A stretch of 64,000 nt of DNA from Paenibacillus pini JCM 16418 (GTDB taxonomy: Bacteria; Bacillota; Bacilli; Paenibacillales; Paenibacillaceae), in contig NZ_BAVZ01000003.1 of NCBI RefSeq assembly GCF_000576305.1, positions 335,530 to 399,529 on the forward strand, written 5' to 3'. The translations under genes were made by a program, and so were the position numbers. Below, one piece after another: positions 18,605-27,139 of this stretch (position 1 is the stretch's first letter; every line of letters starts with the position of its first letter). Below the pieces are notes generated by a model. That model had not been told where the DNA came from. It did no database searches and saw only the letters and a list, made by a program, of their open reading frames with translations.

Positions 18605-19270
18605 TCAATTCTTCGTTTCGAGATCATTTTTGTTAGATGTGACAGGTGTGAGATATGAATTGGATTCGAGTGCTCTTCTTGGCAATTTCCATTTAAAAAA
18701 TACGGAGAACATTCGGAAAACCACTACAGCAATGAATAACGCTACGACCTGCCATGTCGTTTGGATCCATCCAAGTCCCATTACAAGTCCAGCGAGCATT
18801 GCCCATACTGCATAAATTTCATCATGTAAAACAAGTGGTTTACGACCCGCTAGCAGGTCACGAATAATCCCCCCACCAATTCCGGTCAGAATAGCAGCCA
18901 CCAACACCGCGCTCAAAGGATGATGCATTTGTGTTGCGTAGATTGAACCTTGAATGGCGAAGGCAGATAAACCAATAGCATCGAATAGCGCCTCTGTCTT
19001 TTTCCAATGCCTAATCCAAGCAAGAGGTAGTACAAAGGCGATAAGGATGGAAATGATCGCGAGTTTAATTAAGGTACCCTGATGCCATAGTGTTGTAACG
19101 GGGACGCCAATTAATACATTACGAATAACACCGCCGCCAAAAGCCGTGACTAGGCCCAGTACCAGAACACCGAGAATGTCATACTTCTCTTCCATCGCTA
19201 CAAAAGCGCCTGACATTGCGAATGCAATGGTTCCGATAATACTGAATACTTCAAAAACATGCATGTCCAA
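18605..19270 (-). CDS. TRIC/UPF0126-family membrane protein
   Basis: A protein of 221 residues with two repeats of about 80 residues, each with three hydrophobic helices and a Gly-rich turn: TAFGGGVIRNVLIG in the first and TGIGGGIIRDLLAG in the second. This is the UPF0126 (YicG-like, glycine-transporter/TRIC-fold) family. The longest frame starts further upstream, but GGAGAGGT lies 9 nt before a TTG at 19270, which is the likely start; an ATG follows two codons later. Substrate not known from sequence; TRIC-type channels pass small cations. Confidence 0.88.
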   Translation of the reverse strand: MDMHVFEVFSIIGTIAFAMSGAFVAMEEKYDILGVLVLGLVTAFGGGVIRNVLIGVPVTTLWHQGTLIKLAIISILIAFVLPLAWIRHWKKTEALFDAIGLSAFAIQGSIYATQMHHPLSAVLVAAILTGIGGGIIRDLLAGRKPLVLHDEIYAVWAMLAGLVMGLGWIQTTWQVVALFIAVVVFRMFSVFFKWKLPRRALESNSYLTPVTSNKNDLETKN

Positions 19271-19328
19271 ATATATCTTACCTCTCCTTTTACATATGCT
19301 TTTCCCATTGTAGCCGCGGCCAGCTAGA

Positions 19329-19357
19329 TTGTGCAACATAGAAATCTGTTTTATACT
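19329..19357 (+). promoter_or_regulatory. Probable promoter of thiN
   Basis: TTGTGC and TATACT are separated by 17 bp, about 80 bp upstream of the thiN start on the plus strand. Confidence 0.4.
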
Positions 19358-19438
19358 TAAATGACATTCTCATATGATGAAATTAGAGTGAATATACGTG
19401 ACTATAGTAGAAGGATTATTGAATAGGAGGTCATGAGT

Positions 19439-20080
19439 ATGGAGCATAAGCGAGTCGTTATTTTTGCTGGAGGAGACTTGTTTCCTCATTATTTAGAAGA
19501 ACTTCGTGAGGGAGACTTTATTATAGGCGCTGATCGAGGCGCATTATTTCTAGTGCAACATGATATTAAGCCTCATTTAGCTGTTGGGGATTTCGATTCC
19601 ATTTCTTTGCAGGATTTAGAAGTCATTAAATCTTATAGCGATCAACTTATTTCCTGTGATGCTATAGATAAGAACCTAACCGATAGTGAAATGGCCTTTG
19701 ACTATGCGTTAAAAGAACAACCTGAGGAAATTTTAATGATAGGTGTTACTGGAACGCGGCTTGATCATACATTAGCGAATGTGCAAATGCTCAATCGCGC
19801 ATTGCAGCATCATATTTCCTGTGCATTAATGGATCGCAACAACCTTATAACACTCACTGGCTCAAAGGCAGTTGTCCAAAAGCAAGGCTATACTTACGTA
19901 TCCCTTCTGCCTATGACTCCAGAAGTAACGGGTATTACATTAGAAGGTTTCCAATATCCATTGAATAATGCAACATTACGATTAGGAGAGTCCTTAGGTA
20001 TCAGTAATCAATTGACGGATCATGAAGGTATCGTCAACGTTGAGAGTGGTTTACTTCTAATTATTCAAAGTAAAGATTGA
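19439..20080 (+). CDS. thiN: Thiamine pyrophosphokinase
   Basis: Makes thiamine diphosphate from thiamine and ATP; this is the cofactor used by the PDH E1 encoded nearby. The protein has 213 residues. Visible family motifs are ADRGA, VGDFDSI, DKNLTDSEMA (the DK-x-x-TD-E metal and nucleotide site) and GVTGTRLDHT. Two in-frame ATGs occur. AGGAGG ends 2 nt before the first (19433) and 8 nt before the second (19439), so the second is preferred. A rho-independent terminator follows at 20152. Confidence 0.93.
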   Translation: MEHKRVVIFAGGDLFPHYLEELREGDFIIGADRGALFLVQHDIKPHLAVGDFDSISLQDLEVIKSYSDQLISCDAIDKNLTDSEMAFDYALKEQPEEILMIGVTGTRLDHTLANVQMLNRALQHHISCALMDRNNLITLTGSKAVVQKQGYTYVSLLPMTPEVTGITLEGFQYPLNNATLRLGESLGISNQLTDHEGIVNVESGLLLIIQSKD

Positions 20081-20151
20081 AAATCTATCTTTTCTTTTAA
20101 ATATAACAATTTTGTAACTAAATTTCACTCGATAAAGATTAAATAAATCAT

Positions 20152-20184
20152 AATAATCCTTGATAAATCAAGGGTTATTTTTTT
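20152..20184 (+). terminator. Terminator of thiN
   Basis: A 13-bp stem (AATAATCCTTGAT with one G-U pair, 2-3 nt loop) is followed by a run of seven Ts. Confidence 0.8.
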
Positions 20185-20378
20185 GTCTATTAGATGTTCA
20201 TAATCTTACAATATTAATGACTTGTAACTTTTAATCAAATTTTAATAATGACTGTCAAACCCTTGATGCAACAACATTTAATGGGCATTACCCATATTTT
20301 AGGTGGTTACTAGATGTTACAAAACTGTTATACTTGGAAACGAGCCTGAAAGAAAACGAAATTTGGAGGTATAACAAC

Positions 20379-20903
20379 ATGAAGAAAAAACAACTTATCC
20401 AAAAATTAGTCACCGTAGGGTTTTGTGCATCTATTGGCCTTACCACAATGATCGCAACCGGTGCTGATGTAACAGAAGCTGCTTCATCTGATTCCATAGC
20501 TACTGCAAAGGTGTCTGCTGTTAGCGGTCAACAAGTAGTGAATTACGGTAAAAATTTTATGGGCGTTCCTTACAAATTCGGAGCATCTACAAGCACAACT
20601 AAAGTATTTGACTGCTCTTCATTTACGAAATATATTTTCAAAAAATATGGTGTTACCTTGCCGCGCACATCCGCTGCCCAATCCAAAGTTGGAGTGGCCG
20701 TATCTAAAGCTAATTTGCAAACAGGAGACCTCGTCTTCTTCTCGAGTGGAAGCAGAGCAAACGGTAAAAACGTAACTCATGTCGCTGTTTACGCTGGAAA
20801 CGGTAAAATTCTTCATACGTATGGTTCACCTGGAGTCACCATTTCTAATCTGAACTCAGGTAACTGGAAGAAAACATATTTGAAAGCAAGACGCGTTCTC
20901 TAG
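20379..20903 (+). CDS. Secreted NlpC/P60 peptidase (DL-endopeptidase type)
   Basis: A cell-wall hydrolase of 174 residues. It has a signal peptide (MKKKQ, a hydrophobic core, then an Ala-rich cleavage region near residue 35) followed directly by one NlpC/P60 domain. The catalytic Cys is residue 79 in FDCSSF, the first His in THVAVYAG, and the third polar residue in ILHTYG. No SH3 or LysM anchor is present, so this is a minimal enzyme. The ATG at 20379 has TGGAGGT 8 nt upstream; the longer frame lacks a ribosome binding site. The 298-bp upstream region holds the thiN terminator and AT-rich promoter DNA, including a TATACT at 20329. Confidence 0.93.
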   Translation: MKKKQLIQKLVTVGFCASIGLTTMIATGADVTEAASSDSIATAKVSAVSGQQVVNYGKNFMGVPYKFGASTSTTKVFDCSSFTKYIFKKYGVTLPRTSAAQSKVGVAVSKANLQTGDLVFFSSGSRANGKNVTHVAVYAGNGKILHTYGSPGVTISNLNSGNWKKTYLKARRVL

Positions 20904-20943
20904 AATCCTCTGCAAAGGATTCATAGAATTGTATATTTGAGAT

Positions 20944-20981
20944 AGAAGGCTATAAGCGATCCAGCTTATTAGCCTTCTTTT
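20944..20981 (+). terminator. Terminator of the NlpC/P60 gene
   Basis: AGAAGGCTATAAGC and its complement (one bulged T) are followed by TTTT. The hairpin overlaps the stop codon of the convergent response-regulator gene. Confidence 0.75.
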
Positions 20982-21679
20982 AATATATAACCCACTCCAC
21001 GCACCGTATGAATCATCTTTGGGGAATGTCCACGATCCACTTTCTTCCTTAAATGACGGATATACACATCGACGACATTTGTACCTAAATGATAAGAATA
21101 ATTCCATACCTCTTTTAAAATCTGCTCTCTGCTGCATGCTTGATCAGCATGTTTAGCTAAATATAGTAATAGCTCGAATTCTTTCGAAGTTAAGAAAATT
21201 TCAGTTTCTCCACGCATCACTTTGTGATTAATTGGTTCAATGATTAGGTCACCTACTCTTACAGGTAGGTTCTCACGTTCACGTGTAAGATGAAAAATGT
21301 TTAATAAATTGCGAATACGAGCTAATAGCTCCTCGCATCTAAAAGGTTTAATAAGTACATCATGAGCCCCTGCATTAAAGCTTTCTACAACTACATCCTT
21401 CTTTGATGGACTTGCAAGTATAATAACTGGAAAATGGGGATTATGTTCCGAATTCTTTGATGCATGTTCAATGAACAAACTGATGTCAGCATAATAATCC
21501 ACATCTATCCCAATATTGATTATCAACAAGTCCGTATGATTTTCGCTTAAAAATGAAATGGCCTTTCCGTCGCTGTTTACAACGTTCACTTCATAACCTG
21601 CTTCTCGCAAACCATCCGTAAGAGAACTTACTATAACTTCTTTTTTATTAAACAACAGAATTGTTTCTTGCACCTTCAC
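20969..21679 (-). CDS. OmpR-type response regulator with degenerate receiver domain
   Basis: The protein has 236 residues: a receiver-like domain (about 1-115) and an OmpR/PhoB winged helix (about 135-234, TSKEFELLLYLAKHADQACS and YIRHLRKKVD). The receiver has lost its phosphorylation site. The acidic pair reads LFNKKE instead of DD, and the acceptor position reads LLIINIG, Asn for Asp. The conserved Ser (ILAS) and Lys (VLIKPF) remain. No histidine kinase is adjacent. It should therefore work without classical phosphorylation. The start is a GTG at 21679; a second GTG two codons later is equally possible from the AGGGTGA ribosome binding site. Confidence 0.88.
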   Translation of the reverse strand: MKVQETILLFNKKEVIVSSLTDGLREAGYEVNVVNSDGKAISFLSENHTDLLIINIGIDVDYYADISLFIEHASKNSEHNPHFPVIILASPSKKDVVVESFNAGAHDVLIKPFRCEELLARIRNLLNIFHLTRERENLPVRVGDLIIEPINHKVMRGETEIFLTSKEFELLLYLAKHADQACSREQILKEVWNYSYHLGTNVVDVYIRHLRKKVDRGHSPKMIHTVRGVGYILKEG

Positions 21680-21767
21680 TCACCCTATTTTCCAATCGGT
21701 TCGAATCTACAATAGTCGCTGTATTATGAACTCTTGCCACTCTGTTTTATATAGATTGCCGCAACAC

Positions 21768-21801
21768 AAAAAATCCATTCCTGCAAAGAGAAATGGATTT
21801 G
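21768..21801 (-). terminator. Terminator of the ThiF/MoeB-type gene
   Basis: On the minus strand AAATCCATT pairs with AATGGATTT, followed by TTTTG. It lies 18 bp past the stop codon. Confidence 0.65.
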
Positions 21802-21818
21802 TATATTCGAACAATAGT

Positions 21819-22853
21819 TTATCCTAAGTAACGATGGTACAGCTTTCTTGCCTCGGTTATATCTTTCGTTCCATGTATTAATGCTCTTCCATCTGCGAAA
21901 ATCACCATACGATGAGCGCCTACACTAAATGAAACTAGGAATGGGTTACTTTCAATTTGGCCTTCATTCACCCTATCCAATTTATCTGCAGTTTCCTTTA
22001 AATTCAACGTTTGTCTTTGCGCTGGACGTATCTGAACGGTGTCACGACCGCAAAGGACATCCGTCTTTTCCTGATTAGCAGCTGACAAATATGGAAAAAC
22101 CGCATCTGGACCGCATGAAAGACAACTTTCCTTTTTGGCATCTCCAATACCTACGTTCATCGACTCATTGCGCCATAAATCAAAGGAATACAGCTTCCCT
22201 CGCAAAGCCTCAGGATGCCCGCTTAAAATTTTAAACGCTTCAGTTGTCTGATGTGCAGTCACTATCTGTACGGCCTGTGGAATAATCCCAGCAGTATCAC
22301 AGGTATCTCCACCTAGTGGTATCGTTCCCAGCAGACAATTCAAACACGGCGTCTTCCCTGGAATGATTGTATACGTTATCCCATAGCTGCCAACACATGC
22401 CCCATAAATCCAAGGAATGCGATGTTTCTGTGACATATCATTGATAATGAGCCGGATATCAAAGTTATCGGATGCATCAAGAATTAGGTCTACACCTTCG
22501 ATTAAAGACTCCAGTTCCTCTGCACGGATGTCCATGACATGAGCATCAATCTTGATCGTAGAATTAACCTGCTGCAAACGATTCTTCGCCGCAACTGCTT
22601 TGGGAAGACGCTGCCTTGCATCTTCTTCTGTATACAACTGCTGACGCTGGAGATTGCTCCACTCAACATAGTCACGGTCTGCTATGGTCAGGTGACCAAT
22701 ACCCGCGCGTGCTAGTGTCTCAGCAGTCGATGTACCTAATGCACCCGCTCCAACAATCAGTACATGGCTTTGCCCTAGCAACTGCTGGCCTTCTTTACCA
22801 AGCGGCTGAAATCTCTCCTGACGAGAATATCGATCATCCTCTGCGATTTCCAT
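21819..22853 (-). CDS. ThiF/MoeB-family adenylyltransferase
   Basis: An E1-like enzyme of 344 residues that adenylates the C-terminus of a ubiquitin-like sulfur carrier (ThiS or MoaD). It has the nucleotide-binding VLIVGAGALGTSTAE, the Arg-finger region RQQLY, DASDNFD, a catalytic-Cys loop GGDTCDTAGI and zinc-binding CLNC and CLSCG. The C-terminal 80 residues follow the zinc site where some homologues carry a rhodanese domain, but the active-site Cys loop of a rhodanese is not seen. ATG 22853 has AAAGGA 9 nt upstream; the longer TTG start lies inside a hairpin. No carrier or moa/thi genes are adjacent, so whether it serves thiamine or molybdopterin is open. Confidence 0.88.
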   Translation of the reverse strand: MEIAEDDRYSRQERFQPLGKEGQQLLGQSHVLIVGAGALGTSTAETLARAGIGHLTIADRDYVEWSNLQRQQLYTEEDARQRLPKAVAAKNRLQQVNSTIKIDAHVMDIRAEELESLIEGVDLILDASDNFDIRLIINDMSQKHRIPWIYGACVGSYGITYTIIPGKTPCLNCLLGTIPLGGDTCDTAGIIPQAVQIVTAHQTTEAFKILSGHPEALRGKLYSFDLWRNESMNVGIGDAKKESCLSCGPDAVFPYLSAANQEKTDVLCGRDTVQIRPAQRQTLNLKETADKLDRVNEGQIESNPFLVSFSVGAHRMVIFADGRALIHGTKDITEARKLYHRYLG

Positions 22854-22874
22854 ATTTATATCATTCCTTTCGAG

Positions 22875-22916
22875 CAACAGCCGCTATCCGTCAAAATGTA
22901 CCGGATGCGGCTGTTG
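22875..22916. repeat. Long hairpin just upstream of the ThiF/MoeB ribosome binding site
   Basis: CAACAGCCGC and ATCCG (one bulged T) pair with CGGAT and GCGGCTGTTG to give a stem of about 15 bp. No T-run follows on the minus strand. It could be a terminator of the upstream ABC-F gene or an mRNA element of the downstream gene. Confidence 0.5.
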
Positions 22917-22971
22917 TAGTATGCAAGTGAGACTATGCGATATGAATTAACGATAATAAATCATCAATGTT

Positions 22972-24524
22972 TTATGCGTTTTTAGCTGACCACTCTTCGA
23001 CATTCCATGTCTTCGTTACCCAATCTTCATAAAACTCGGGCTCATGGGATACCAATAGCACCGTACCTTTAAATTCCTTCAACGCGCGCTTAAGTTCAGC
23101 TTTAGCAACAACATCTAAGTGGTTGGTAGGTTCATCAAACAGAATCCAGTTCGTTTCACGCATCATTAACTTACAAAGACGTACCTTAGCTTGTTCGCCA
23201 CCACTAAGCATACTCAGAGGACGTGTGATGTGTTCATTTTTAAGACCACAACGTGCCAAATGACCGCGCACTTCATTCTGAGTCAAAGAAGAAAATTCAT
23301 TCCACACATCTTCAATTGGAGTGAGGTTGGCAGCTTTTACTTCCTGTTCAAAATAGGCTGGGAACAAATACTCACCTAGGAAGGTTTTACCCTTAATTGT
23401 CGGTATTTTACCCATAATTGTTTTGAGCAATGTTGATTTACCCACACCGTTGCAACCAACAATCGCGATTTTCTCACCACGTTCGATTGTCATGCTCATT
23501 TTAGGTAAGAGAGCATGCGAATAGCCAATTTCAAAATCAATACCTTCAAAGACGGTCTTACTACTAGCCCGAGCATCTTTGAATTTAAATGTAGGCTTCA
23601 TCGCTTCATCAGGACGTTCAATACGATCAATTTTATCTAGTTGCTTCTCACGGCTCTTGGCTCGTCCCGAAGTTGAAGCACGCGCCTTATTTCGCTGAAT
23701 AAAATCTTCCTGTTTCTTAATGTATTCCTGTTGTTTCTCATACGCATCAATATGCTGGCTCTTAGCAATATCAGCCATTTCCAAAAACTTATCATAATTC
23801 GCCGCATATCTTGTCAATTTAGCAAATTCTAAGTGGTAAATAACATCTACAACCTGATTCATAAACTCGGTATCATGGGATATCAGCATAAATGCATGTG
23901 GATACTGCTTCAGATAATTGGATAGCCAATCGATATGCTCTACATCCAAATAGTTGGTAGGCTCATCAAGAAGCAACACAGTCGGCTTCTCTAGAAGCAA
24001 CTTGGCAAGCAAGACCTTCGTCCGCTGTCCACCGCTAAGTGCAGTTACGTCACGGTCAAGTCCGATCACGGACAAACCAAGTCCGTTAGCCATCTCTTCA
24101 ACTTTGACGTCGATTAAATAAAAATCGCCCATATCCAGCTGTTCCTGGATATCGCCCATCTCCTCCAATAGAACTTCGAGTTCTTCTGGAGTGCTTCGCC
24201 CATCTTATCTGTAATGACCATCAATTCTTTTTCAAGCTCAAGCATGGGTAAAAAAGCATCCTTAAGTACATCTCTAATCGTCTTACCAGGTGTTAGTAAG
24301 GTGTGCTGATCGAGATAACCGTAACGAACTCTAGGCGTCCATTCTACCTTGCCGCTGTCTTTTAATAATTTACCTGTCAAAATATTCATTAGTGTCGATT
24401 TACCAACACCATTAGCTCCTACGAGACCTATATGCTCCCCTGCCAACAAACGGAAGGATACATCATTAAACAACGTACGTCCTCCAAAATTATGGGACAC
24501 ATTTTCTACTGTCAATAAACTCAT
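22972..24524 (-). pseudogene. ABC-F family ATPase, YfmM-like, broken by a one-base frameshift
   Basis: Two frames together make one ABC-F protein of about 517 residues. The first (start 24524, MSLLTVENVSH) has Walker A VGANGVGKST. The second runs to 22972 and has the first signature LSGGQRTK, Walker B VLLLDEPTN, the second Walker A VGCNGVGKST, the second signature LSGGEQAKV and Walker B ILFDEPTN. ABC-F proteins bind ribosomes at the E-site rather than transporting. Order and wording match B. subtilis YfmM. At about 24192-24193 one base is missing: the normal GEATPEELEVLLEE is restored if a base is added between GC and ACTCC. The break could be real or a sequence error. Confidence 0.85.
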
Positions 24525-24648
24525 ATCTACTTTCGTACTCCTATCTATAATAAATGTCATAAACTCGAATCCAGAAATGATGCTCAAGATTATAGTTTAT
24601 CATACATAAGAGTTAAGCCGAAATAGGTATCAAAATATTTTATCGAAA

Positions 24649-25653
24649 TTATGGCCCATTTGCTCCATAGCAAGGCGTTTCAAAATAACCATGTAATGCA
24701 GCTTCCTTCGCACTTGTAAAAGTTTCTTCACTCGTTAATGCATTCGTTAATGAATATGAACATCCAGTGCGGTAAAAGTATTTGATGCCTGTTATCAAAT
24801 CTATTCCCGCATGAATAACTGGAGATTTCACAAGCCTTCCGCCCCCAAGGGCATAGTTATTCAGATAAGTATCCCCTATGGGCATACCTTGGATGAATGC
24901 CATGATTCCTATATCATTAATTGTATTATTCCATTCTTCTGCAGATATTGTAGGCAATGTAAAATTGTATGAAACGCCATTACGGTCTGCCCATTGGTTA
25001 TGACGGTTGATGGTGGCGGCTAAGTCTGTCTGTATGCTCTTTACAATACTTATCCTTCTGACTTGTTCATATACTTCAGAGTCATTTAGTAATGATATAC
25101 TCGTCCGATCCTTCACATCATCCTGTAAACCTTTCAACCACTCATTAGTAGAAGCCTCGAATGCCTCCATGTACCGATCAAGTGTAAAATGAATGATATT
25201 TCCTGAGGAATCAGTGTAAGCATATGGCTTTTTAGCTCCCCACATCGGTCTGACTACTACTTCCCCGTTGGGTGCACTTATTTCTTCCTCAGCCAATGTA
25301 TAGAACCCGTCGTAATCGATAACAACTATTGCTGGAATATATGTGTTTAACATTTGCTGAGCAGATCGATCTTCTTCAATACCCAGATTAATATACAAGG
25401 TTCGATATAACATTTCCAAAGCGAGTTCCTTATTTGCTCGAAAAAATTTGGATGATCCATACCCTGCCTCGAGTTCTTGCTTCTCATTCATATTTAAGGC
25501 ACTACCTGCATCCTGTACCGCTGTTCGTAATGCTGATGTGTACTTTAACTCCACCTGCTGCTTATGCCTCTCCTCCTTCACATGATAACCACTGATTAAA
25601 AAAATAGGAACTATGATAATAACAAATAAAACAGAAAAGTCAGTAATCTTCAT
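24649..25653 (-). CDS. Membrane-anchored extracellular protein of the Tad-like operon (large accessory)
   Basis: The protein has 334 residues with one N-terminal membrane helix (VLFVIIIVPIFLISGY) and a large predicted extracellular domain. No catalytic motif was recognised. It starts 14 bp inside the preceding gene, with GGAGG upstream, and is the last gene of the operon that begins at 35253. By position it may be a tip, adhesin or minor-pilin component of the machine; this is inference from context only. Confidence 0.7.
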   Translation of the reverse strand: MKITDFSVLFVIIIVPIFLISGYHVKEERHKQQVELKYTSALRTAVQDAGSALNMNEKQELEAGYGSSKFFRANKELALEMLYRTLYINLGIEEDRSAQQMLNTYIPAIVVIDYDGFYTLAEEEISAPNGEVVVRPMWGAKKPYAYTDSSGNIIHFTLDRYMEAFEASTNEWLKGLQDDVKDRTSISLLNDSEVYEQVRRISIVKSIQTDLAATINRHNQWADRNGVSYNFTLPTISAEEWNNTINDIGIMAFIQGMPIGDTYLNNYALGGGRLVKSPVIHAGIDLITGIKYFYRTGCSYSLTNALTSEETFTSAKEAALHGYFETPCYGANGP

Positions 25654-26194
25654 TAAGTACCATACCTCCGTACGGCGCAGATATGACTACCGGATCACCC
25701 GTTGCAGAACCTGTTATGAAATCAAACCAAGCCGTTCCTGCTGTTCTATTCGTATTCTTTACGGAAACTTTAAAAAAATCTCCCACCGCCAGCCTATACT
25801 TTCGTTTATCACTATCCTTGTCCAAAACTTCTTCAGGAAATAATTGCATCATAATATCCTCTGAATAGAATCCTTCGTACCAAACGTCAAACTGATCTTG
25901 AAAAGTAGATGGATCTGCTGCATCCGTATAATCCGGTTGATATTTCTTGTGCTGATGTTCCATCTGTATGTCAAACACATTACCAGTCACTTCAATTTCA
26001 TTTATGAAATCTTGGTACATAACTGGAGTTAGAAAACCCTTATTTCGAACAGCATCTACAAATTGAGTGACGGCGTTATAAACTATAATTCTAGACAGGT
26101 CATCCTGCTTCTCCGCAGCTTCCTTTGCTGGGTAGATGAAGAGTAACAGCAAGGCAATCAGAACAGCTACAAACTTTGAAACAGTATTCATCAA
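25640..26194 (-). CDS. Small membrane-anchored protein of the Tad-like operon
   Basis: The protein has 184 residues with an N-terminal hydrophobic helix (VAVLIALLLLFIYP) and a mostly polar body ending in beta-rich sequence. The N-terminus resembles TadE/pseudopilin-type anchors but has no G-x4-E prepilin cleavage site. It overlaps the preceding gene by 4 bp (ATGA) and the next by 14 bp, so the three are translationally coupled. Function unknown; likely a minor structural subunit. Confidence 0.7.
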   Translation of the reverse strand: MMNTVSKFVAVLIALLLLFIYPAKEAAEKQDDLSRIIVYNAVTQFVDAVRNKGFLTPVMYQDFINEIEVTGNVFDIQMEHQHKKYQPDYTDAADPSTFQDQFDVWYEGFYSEDIMMQLFPEEVLDKDSDKRKYRLAVGDFFKVSVKNTNRTAGTAWFDFITGSATGDPVVISAPYGGMVLNEDY

Positions 26195-26598
26195 GGCGTA
26201 CCCGCTTCCCCTACCACTTCATTAAATGATATCGTTATTAACCGTCCTTGAGTGTTCCTTATGTATTTTATTTCATATGCGGTATGTAAATTAATGTTGC
26301 GTAGATCCTCCTCATCATGATCCTCTCTACCTTTAAAGTTAGCTCCTCCTACTTCAATAGAAAGATCAGCATCTGTATTTCCATGAATCATGAGTACAAC
26401 TTCGGTGCCACTATATAGAACGGTTTTAGATCCCTTACTATGATCCATGACACTTCTTGTCTGACCTTTGGTCACATTAGCCACCTCATGGAGAGTCTCT
26501 GTAATCTGCCCAGTCAAACGAAGAGAGATTAGGCAGGCGGCAACAAATAGAATGACAGATACACTCAAAAAGATCATTTGCTGTGAATTTTCACCCAC
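26191..26598 (-). CDS. Small membrane-anchored protein of the Tad-like operon
   Basis: The protein has 135 residues with one N-terminal membrane helix (MIFLSVSVILFVAACLISL) followed by a soluble domain. The start is a GTG at 26598 with GGGAGG 9 nt upstream. It is coupled to the next gene by a 4-bp overlap. No known domain recognised; position among pilin-like genes suggests a structural or assembly role. Confidence 0.7.
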   Translation of the reverse strand: MGENSQQMIFLSVSVILFVAACLISLRLTGQITETLHEVANVTKGQTRSVMDHSKGSKTVLYSGTEVVLMIHGNTDADLSIEVGGANFKGREDHDEEDLRNINLHTAYEIKYIRNTQGRLITISFNEVVGEAGTP

Positions 26599-26636
26599 TG
26601 ACTGCCACCTCCCTTTTCCATCCCATGTAATACAAT

Positions 26637-27125
26637 CTATTGTTCAAATACAAGTCCTCTGACAACATTAGAACTATCTTTGATAATACTTGCTTTAAAT
26701 TTACCACTTGGATTCACATATTCTTTGCTAGCCTCGTCATTTGTAAGCTTAAGATCACCTTGTCTAGAATTAGTATCAATGACAGACCCATATTCATCAT
26801 CCGTAAAATTAGATGTCGTGTTCAAAGCATTACCGTACCATTGCCCTCCTACTTTTTTGTTCTTTCCTGTTTTGATCCAAATTCCGAACTGATCCTTGTC
26901 CTTAAACTTACGGAGCGCATTCGTCACCTGTGAACCACTAATTGTTGTTCCGTCATAAACGGTAAATGCGGCTTGTGACAATTCAGTCTGAATGTCTGAA
27001 AAGTTATTCTGAGCTGTCTTGGTAGCCTCTTGTGCTGAAATAAATAAAATAACTACAATTGTAATTAATGCTATTGTCAAAAATATTCCTGCTGCTACCT
27101 TCAGTGCACTAGACGCATTATTCAT
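26637..27125 (-). CDS. Pilin-like protein of the Tad-like operon
   Basis: The protein has 162 residues with a very hydrophobic N-terminal helix (about residues 8-30, AAGIFLTIALITIVVILFIS) followed by polar sequence with Gln/Thr-rich and Asn/Asp-rich segments. The layout is that of Flp/TadE-type pilins. However, no processing motif of the form G-x4-E is present before the helix. AGGGG precedes the ATG. It follows the T2SSF-like gene by 14 bp and, being first of the small genes, is the best candidate for the major subunit. That role is inference. Confidence 0.7.
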   Translation of the reverse strand: MNNASSALKVAAGIFLTIALITIVVILFISAQEATKTAQNNFSDIQTELSQAAFTVYDGTTISGSQVTNALRKFKDKDQFGIWIKTGKNKKVGGQWYGNALNTTSNFTDDEYGSVIDTNSRQGDLKLTNDEASKEYVNPSGKFKASIIKDSSNVVRGLVFEQ

Positions 27126-27139
27126 AAAATAACATCCCC

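Noticed and set aside
24649..27125. The four small membrane proteins as ABC transporter permeases
   Set aside because: Each has only one N-terminal helix and no EAA loop, so they cannot be permeases. A pilin-like layout fits better.
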